Part shown: piece after piece, positions 5,902 through 9,138 of the stretch
Layout of the letters: each line of letters starts with the position of its first letter
Position numbering within the stretch: position 1 is the stretch's first letter
Assembly (NCBI GenBank): GCA_025350885.1
Contig: JANXXA010000432.1
Span: 1-9,138, forward strand
Source: Phenylobacterium sp.
Lineage (GTDB): Bacteria > Pseudomonadota > Alphaproteobacteria > Caulobacterales > Caulobacteraceae
DNA length: 9,138 nucleotides
Reading direction: 5' to 3'
Made by a program: the position numbers and the translations under genes
Notes under the pieces: model-generated
Told to the model about the DNA's origin: nothing
The model's input: the letters and a program-made list of their open reading frames with translations, nothing else
Databases searched by the model: none

Positions 5902-6304
5902 TCTCGTGGAATTCGAACCGCTCAGCCGGGCCGTTGTAATTCACGTTATATCGACGCAAGAACGAGCGCCCGATCAGCACCCGAAAACTGGGGTACTTCA
6001 TCGAGACGCCAAAGACTTCGAACTCATCATCGAACCCAAGCGCCGGTATGATCAGGCGGGCGGCGTATCCGATAGCCTGCACAGTCGTGCCATCCGCCAT
6101 CTGCATCGGCTTTCGATTGGTCGCCGGCAGACCAAGCTGCACCGGTATGCGTCGATCAAGGCAGATCACGGACGCGCCAGTGTCAACGATGCCGACCGCC
6201 ACCTGCGTCGGGCCGCTCGTAGGCGCTACGGTCAGGTCAATCTCGGGGCCTGTTACCCACGACCGCCAAGCCAACTCGCCGAACCTAGGCGCCGATATGC
6301 ACAA
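5864..6304 (-). CDS. Retropepsin-like aspartic protease
   Basis: Up to 146 residues with a single pepsin-type half-domain, the size of retroviral-style proteases that act as homodimers with one catalytic Asp per subunit. The catalytic motif is VGIVDTGASVICLD (37-50; Asp41), the flap region is around MADGTTVQAIGYAARL (69-84), and the second conserved motif is RVLIGRSFLRRY (108-119). The strand order matches bacterial gag-asp-type proteins. No signal peptide or membrane segment, so it is probably cytosolic; the substrate is unknown. It overlaps the upstream small gene by 20 bases, suggesting translational coupling. The start is uncertain: TTG 6304 gives the longest frame, while TTG 6274, with AGG upstream, also leaves a full domain. 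Base composition is visibly less GC-rich than in the flanking core genes, consistent with acquisition. Confidence 0.85.
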   Translation of the reverse strand: MCISAPRFGELAWRSWVTGPEIDLTVAPTSGPTQVAVGIVDTGASVICLDRRIPVQLGLPATNRKPMQMADGTTVQAIGYAARLIIPALGFDDEFEVFGVSMKYPSFRVLIGRSFLRRYNVNYNGPAERFEFHEISQPLHEEHPDG

Positions 6305-6518
6305 ACGGAGCCGTCTCGGCTGGCTGTTCGTCCGTGTGACGGATCAGCACTTGTTCACCGCCAAGGTGCTCGCGGGCGTACCTCGACGCGGCGGCGAATT
6401 CCCTAAAGGTTGAAACCAACTCGCGGTGTGCCACCAGAGCCCACACGGAGCCGTACTCTCGCTTGATGCTAGGAAGCAGCCCTTCATAGGCCGCGATTTG
6501 CTCGTCTAGGGCGTCCAT
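6285..6518 (-). CDS. Small DUF5678-like protein, partner of the aspartic protease
   Basis: 77 residues from ATG 6518, chosen because GGAAGG (6526-6531) sits seven bases upstream, the best Shine-Dalgarno in this segment; the open frame extends 17 codons further. The sequence begins with a helix MDALDEQIAAYEGLLPSIKR, then YGSVWALVAHRELVSTF, a helix REFAAASRYAREHLG and a final strand QVLIRHTDEQ. The pattern 'xYxxxWVAxxxxxxVxxxxxxxxxxxxAxxxxxxxxVLIxxx' is that of DUF5678-type proteins, which I recall beside bacterial aspartyl proteases; the assignment is from pattern memory. Its TAG lies inside the protease reading frame, so both are probably made from one message. The biochemical role is unknown; a chaperone, substrate or inhibitor of the protease are all conceivable. 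Confidence 0.75.
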   Translation of the reverse strand: MDALDEQIAAYEGLLPSIKREYGSVWALVAHRELVSTFREFAAASRYAREHLGGEQVLIRHTDEQPAETAPFVHIGA

Positions 6519-6552
6519 ACGGTAGCCTTCCGGGCTGAGCATCTGACGGTGA

Positions 6553-6581
6553 TTCTTAGCACGTAACACCGAAGCTGTCTG
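6553..6581 (-). promoter_or_regulatory. Candidate promoter of the DUF5678-like/protease pair
   Basis: On the minus strand CAGACA (6576-6581) is followed after 17 bases by TAAGAA (6553-6558), itself part of GCTAAGAATC. This gives a leader of about 27 bases before ATG 6518 that includes the GGAAGG ribosome site. It is a moderate match only (four of six at -35), but position and spacing are right. Confidence 0.35.
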
Positions 6582-6606
6582 AGCCGCCTTAAGCGACCGA
6601 TAACCG

Positions 6607-6803
6607 TCACGCCGGCCGCCACCCCTTCGCCCGCAGCTTCCACAGGCGCGCGCCCACGCGCTTGCGGATCGTACCCACGGCGGCGTCGAGCTTGCGGCCC
6701 TTCACAATCTGCTCCGCGATATCCAGCGATTGAGCGGGCCCTGAACCGACGTGCGCCGCCAGGGATCGTGTCCGGCCTTCCCCAACGCCTCCAGCTGCGC
6801 CAC
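6607..6803 (-). pseudogene. Frameshifted small gene remnant
   Basis: Two minus-strand frames join into one protein-like sequence. The first, from GTG 6803, reads MAQLEALGKAGHDPWRRTS then VQGPLNR. After a shift near 6722-6735 the next frame reads LDIAEQIVKGRKLDAAVGTI then RKRVGARLWKLRAKGWRPA and stops at 6607-6609. Neither frame alone looks like a complete protein, and the interval is 197 bases, not a multiple of three, as one indel would produce. The C-terminal half is basic and helical, with the look of a small DNA-binding or regulatory protein, but I do not recognise the family. The putative start lies only 13 bases from the divergent ruvC start with no Shine-Dalgarno, so the original 5' end may have been lost. 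It could instead be chance open frames antisense to the ruvC leader. Confidence 0.4.
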
Positions 6804-6816
6804 ACTGCAACAGACA

Positions 6817-7329
6817 ATGAACGCTGCGAATCACTCCGTCCGCATTCTCGGGCTCGATCCGGGGCTTCGCCGCACCGGCTGGGGGGTGGTGGCGATCGAG
6901 GGCGCGCGGCTGACGCACATTGCCCACGGGGTGATCGCCCCGGACTCAGGCCTGCCGTTCGCCGAGCGGCTGCTGGTGCTGTTCGAGGCCATTGCCGGGG
7001 TCATCGACGCCCACGCCCCGCGGGAGGCTGCGGTGGAAGAGACCTTCATGAACACCAACGCCCAGTCGGCGCTGAAGCTCGGCCATGCGCGCGCCTGTTG
7101 CCTGCTCGCGCCGGCGCGCGCCGGGCTTCCTGTCGCCGAATACGCCGCCACCGTGGTCAAGAAGGCCGTGGTGGGGACCGGGGCGGCCGACAAATCCCAG
7201 GTCGGTTTCATGATCGCCCGCCTGCTGCCCACCGCCGGCGTCACCACCGCCGACGCCGCCGACGCGCTGGCCGTGGCCATCGCGCATGCCCACGCGAGGC
7301 GGGCCAGGACCTTCCTCGGCGCCGCCTGA
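6817..7329 (+). CDS. ruvC: Crossover junction endodeoxyribonuclease RuvC
   Basis: The Holliday junction resolvase: a homodimer that makes paired nicks in four-way junctions bound by RuvAB. The 170 residues match family length. The RNase-H-like fold carries the acidic triad plus one: Asp14 in ILGLDPGLRRTGWG (10-23), Glu74 in AVEETFMNTNAQSALKLGHA (72-91), and Asp146 and Asp149 in TADAADALAVAIAHAH (144-159), so it should be active. ATG 6817 was chosen because homology begins at once; the frame is open upstream to 6751. There is no good Shine-Dalgarno and no LexA-type box in the 210 bases upstream, where the frameshifted remnant lies in the opposite direction. The usual alphaproteobacterial upstream neighbour yebC is absent, and ruvA is separated from it by a minus-strand transporter gene. 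Confidence 0.97.
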   Translation: MNAANHSVRILGLDPGLRRTGWGVVAIEGARLTHIAHGVIAPDSGLPFAERLLVLFEAIAGVIDAHAPREAAVEETFMNTNAQSALKLGHARACCLLAPARAGLPVAEYAATVVKKAVVGTGAADKSQVGFMIARLLPTAGVTTADAADALAVAIAHAHARRARTFLGAA

Positions 7330-7386
7330 TCTTCGGCCCGCGACAGCCTGACCTTCGAATTCCTGGCTCTCAGCCCGCCGCCTCCT

Positions 7387-8634
7387 TTAAGGGGACGTCA
7401 CCTTGCCCCTGCCGAACAGCACGCCCCAGCTCATCCCGCGCGTGGCCAGGGCCACAGCGCCGTAGATCGCCACGCCGACCGCGCCCAGGGCCGCCTCGGT
7501 CAGCAGCATGCCCGTGGCGCCGTATTTCGTCTCCGCCCAGCCGTCCACCAGGGTGACCACCAGGATCGGAATGTTGGAGAGCGACGAGATGAGGTTGAAC
7601 TTGGTGGCCGCCGCGCCGCGACCGATGGCCTCCAGCGTCACCGCCGAATAGGCCCCGTAGCAGAAGCCGACGGTCAAATTGTAGAAACAGGCGAAGACCA
7701 GGAAGGCTGCCGGTGTGCGCGGCCCGAACGCCATGGCCAGCGCCACGACCGAGAGCGCGATGCCGAAGATTGCATAGGCCTTCTTACGGTCGATGCGGTC
7801 GGCAATGTAGCCGCCAAGTATGCAGCCCGGTATCGACACCAGGCCCGAGAGCAGGCCGCCCACCAGCGCCACCTCGTCGGCGCCGGCGCCCCAGTCCTTG
7901 GCGATGGCGGCCCACAGCGATTGCAGACCGCCTGCGCCGATCGGCAGCAGCATGATGAAGCAGGCCAGCAGGCCAATCCGCGTGCGGATCAGGACCAGGA
8001 CGTCGCGCCCGGTCTCCACCAGGGTCGCGATGTAACTTCGCCCGTCGGCCAGCCGCCCGGGCTCGATGAGCCGGAACAGCGGCCAGGCGCAGGCCAGGCT
8101 GGCCGCGGCCAGCACGGCGCCGGCGATCCACGGATGACCGGTGTGCTGGGCGAGCCAGAGCCCGACCCCTCCGCCAAGGCCCACCCCGCCAAGGTTGCCA
8201 GCCTGGCTCCAGCCGCCCGCCTGGCCCTTCAGGGCGTCGGGGACATCGAAGGCCATCAGGCGGTCCACGGCGATCGCGGTAAGCGTGCCGGCGACACTGC
8301 TGGCCAGCACCAGCCAGCCAAACAGCGGGAGCAGGTCGATCCTGAGCGGCAGGAGGGCGATGCCGGCGAGGCTCGCTGCCGAGCCCACCAGCCCGATCAT
8401 GAACCAGGCCTTGGCCGTCAGGGTGGTGTCGACCAGCGGCGACCAGATGACCTTCCAGGTGTTGGGAATGATCGCCATGCCGGCGAGCGCCGCGATCGCC
8501 GCCACGCTGGCGCCGGCGTGGCTCAGCAGCCAGGCCAGCGTCACCGTCACATAGCCCGAGGCGATGCCGAATGGCAGGTAGAGCACCAGATAGAGCGCCG
8601 GATGCGGCGGCCGGTGCGCGTCGGTGTCGGTCAT
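7387..8634 (-). CDS. MFS transporter, AmpG-like permease
   Basis: An inner-membrane transporter of 415 residues with about twelve hydrophobic segments. The N-terminal half opens with LYLVLYLPFGIASGYVTVTL and contains NTWKVIWSPLVDTTL (58-72), matching the K-x-x-W-x-P-L-x-D motif of AmpG/acetyl-CoA-transporter-like MFS proteins. A GGWSQAGNLGGVGLGGGVG stretch (140-158) lies in the glycine-rich fourth or fifth helix, and the second half has the MFS loop motif GGYIADRIDRKKAY (274-287). AmpG imports anhydro-muropeptides for cell-wall recycling; this protein is a relative, and its substrate cannot be read from the sequence. ATG 8634 has GGGGA upstream and a well-placed promoter (8655-8683). It lies between ruvC and ruvA on the opposite strand, converging on ruvC with 57 bases between the stops. 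Confidence 0.88.
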   Translation of the reverse strand: MTDTDAHRPPHPALYLVLYLPFGIASGYVTVTLAWLLSHAGASVAAIAALAGMAIIPNTWKVIWSPLVDTTLTAKAWFMIGLVGSAASLAGIALLPLRIDLLPLFGWLVLASSVAGTLTAIAVDRLMAFDVPDALKGQAGGWSQAGNLGGVGLGGGVGLWLAQHTGHPWIAGAVLAAASLACAWPLFRLIEPGRLADGRSYIATLVETGRDVLVLIRTRIGLLACFIMLLPIGAGGLQSLWAAIAKDWGAGADEVALVGGLLSGLVSIPGCILGGYIADRIDRKKAYAIFGIALSVVALAMAFGPRTPAAFLVFACFYNLTVGFCYGAYSAVTLEAIGRGAAATKFNLISSLSNIPILVVTLVDGWAETKYGATGMLLTEAALGAVGVAIYGAVALATRGMSWGVLFGRGKVTSP

Positions 8635-8654
8635 GCGATGAATTCCCCGCCGGC

Positions 8655-8683
8655 GAGGCTAGCGCGGATTTGGTTGTGGTCAA
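8655..8683 (-). promoter_or_regulatory. Housekeeping-type promoter of the MFS gene
   Basis: On the minus strand TTGACC (8678-8683), 16 bases, then TAGCCT (8656-8661) within GCTAGCCTC. This fits the Caulobacter housekeeping consensus TTGACGS-N10-14-GCTANAWC closely at both boxes. Transcription would start near 8649, giving a leader of roughly 15 bases that just includes the GGGGA ribosome site before ATG 8634. Confidence 0.55.
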
Positions 8684-8775
8684 AAGGTCTGGTTACCGAT
8701 GGGGCCGGGCAGCCACCAGTTGATCGCGGGACGTTGAGGATTTTCAAGCGGCGCGACGCGGTTTACGGCATGCTG

Positions 8776-8790
8776 GAACAGATGCTGAAC
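8776..8790 (+). promoter_or_regulatory. LexA (SOS) box upstream of ruvA
   Basis: GAAC (8776-8779), AGATGCT, GAAC (8787-8790): an exact match to the alphaproteobacterial LexA operator (GTTC-N7-GTTC read on the other strand), lying 80 bases before ruvA, a known SOS gene. A possible promoter overlaps it: TTTACGG (8762-8768), 15 bases, GCTGAACG (8784-8791), so bound LexA would cover the -10 and repress ruvA until DNA damage. The spacer 8635-8870 also holds the divergent MFS promoter and a small CCCCG/CGGGG hairpin (8838-8857) just before the ruvA ribosome site. Confidence 0.75.
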
Positions 8791-8870
8791 GTGATTCACA
8801 TTGAAGCTCGTCATCCCCGGCCAACGGAGGGGCGCGGCCCCGTAGACCGTGCCGGGGACAGGAGCAGTCC

Positions 8871-9138
8871 ATGATCGGCCGGCTGTGGGGCGTCGTCGCC
8901 GAGGTGGGCGAGGAGGAGGCGCTGATCGACGTCGCCGGCGTCGGCTATGTGGTCCGCTGCGGCTCGCGCACGCTTTCCCGCCTGCCGGCGATGGGCGAGG
9001 CGGCCACCCTGCATATCGAAAGCCAGTGGGGCGAACAGACCGGCATGACCCTCTATGGGTTTCTCGACCGCAATGAGCGCCGCGCCTTCGTCATGCTGAA
9101 GACCATCCAGGGGGTCGGGCCGAAGGCGGCGCTGGCGG
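8871..9138 (+). CDS. ruvA: Holliday junction DNA helicase subunit RuvA (3' end outside window)
   Basis: The branch-migration subunit that binds four-way junctions as a tetramer and loads the RuvB motor. Only the first 89 codons are present. Domain I, an OB fold, is complete ([20 protein letters not shown], then [10 protein letters not shown], about 1-64, ending in [12 protein letters not shown]), and the first helix-hairpin-helix begins with [16 protein letters not shown] (73-88). The IDVAGVGY and TLYGF landmarks are diagnostic. The acidic-pin region EVGEEE (11-16) is present. ATG 8871 is certain: GGAG (8861-8864) lies six bases upstream. The gene should continue for about 110 codons and be followed by ruvB. 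Control by LexA is suggested by the box 80 bases upstream. Confidence 0.97.
   Translation, partial: MIGRLWGVVAEVGEEEALIDVAGVGYVVRCGSRTLSRLPAMGEAATLHIESQWGEQTGMTLYGFLDRNERRAFVMLKTIQGVGPKAALA

Noticed and set aside
6020..6035. Possible third LexA box, two GAAC units inside the protease gene
   Set aside because: The spacing is eight bases, not seven, and it lies within coding sequence.
7921..8874. 317-codon plus-strand open frame across the MFS gene and ruvA leader
   Set aside because: Antisense to a coherent twelve-helix transporter; its composition is that of a mirror frame, and it would run over the MFS promoter and the LexA box.
1..9138. tRNA, rRNA, CRISPR array, insertion sequence
   Set aside because: No cloverleaf or conserved rRNA stretch, no regularly spaced repeats and no transposase or terminal inverted repeats were found by reading both strands.

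Overview
The window looks like a GC-rich alphaproteobacterial chromosome, most likely Caulobacteraceae (Caulobacter/Phenylobacterium type). The reasons are very GC-rich codon use, a PEP-CTERM protein with a Caulobacterales-style sorting tail, ruvC/ruvA with an alphaproteobacterial GAAC-N7-GAAC (LexA) box, and a promoter of the Caulobacter housekeeping type (TTGACC-N16-TAGCCT).

Layout. (a) 1-953: hemD (minus, 3' end beyond the window) runs divergently from a small basic conserved-looking protein (plus). (b) 950-2425: an AMP-forming acyl-CoA ligase (minus) meets the small gene tail to tail with a 4-nt overlap. (c) 2426-3846: a regulatory-looking AT-richer spacer, a tiny secreted protein ended by a perfect 13-bp-stem terminator, then a PEP-CTERM sorted exported protein. 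(d) 3924-4292: an EthD-domain protein. (e) 4347-5591: two minus-strand genes, an XRE-type HTH regulator and a duplicated phage-terminase-small-subunit-like HTH protein, with a LexA-type box in the spacer between them. (f) 5593-6803: a compositionally different accessory segment holding a doubtful membrane ORF, a retropepsin-like aspartic protease overlapping a small DUF5678-like gene, and a frameshifted remnant. (g) 6817-9138: ruvC, then an AmpG-like MFS transporter on the opposite strand with its own promoter, then ruvA (3' end beyond the window) preceded by a good LexA box.

How they fit. The core parts are heme biosynthesis (hemD) and Holliday-junction processing (ruvC, ruvA; ruvB expected just outside). 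Two features break the usual ruv arrangement: the MFS gene separates ruvC from ruvA, and the accessory segment abuts the ruvC start, so only ruvA keeps a visible LexA box here. The least familiar part is the protease/DUF5678-like pair with its strong Shine-Dalgarno and coupled overlap. No tRNA, rRNA, CRISPR array, insertion sequence or complete prophage was seen.
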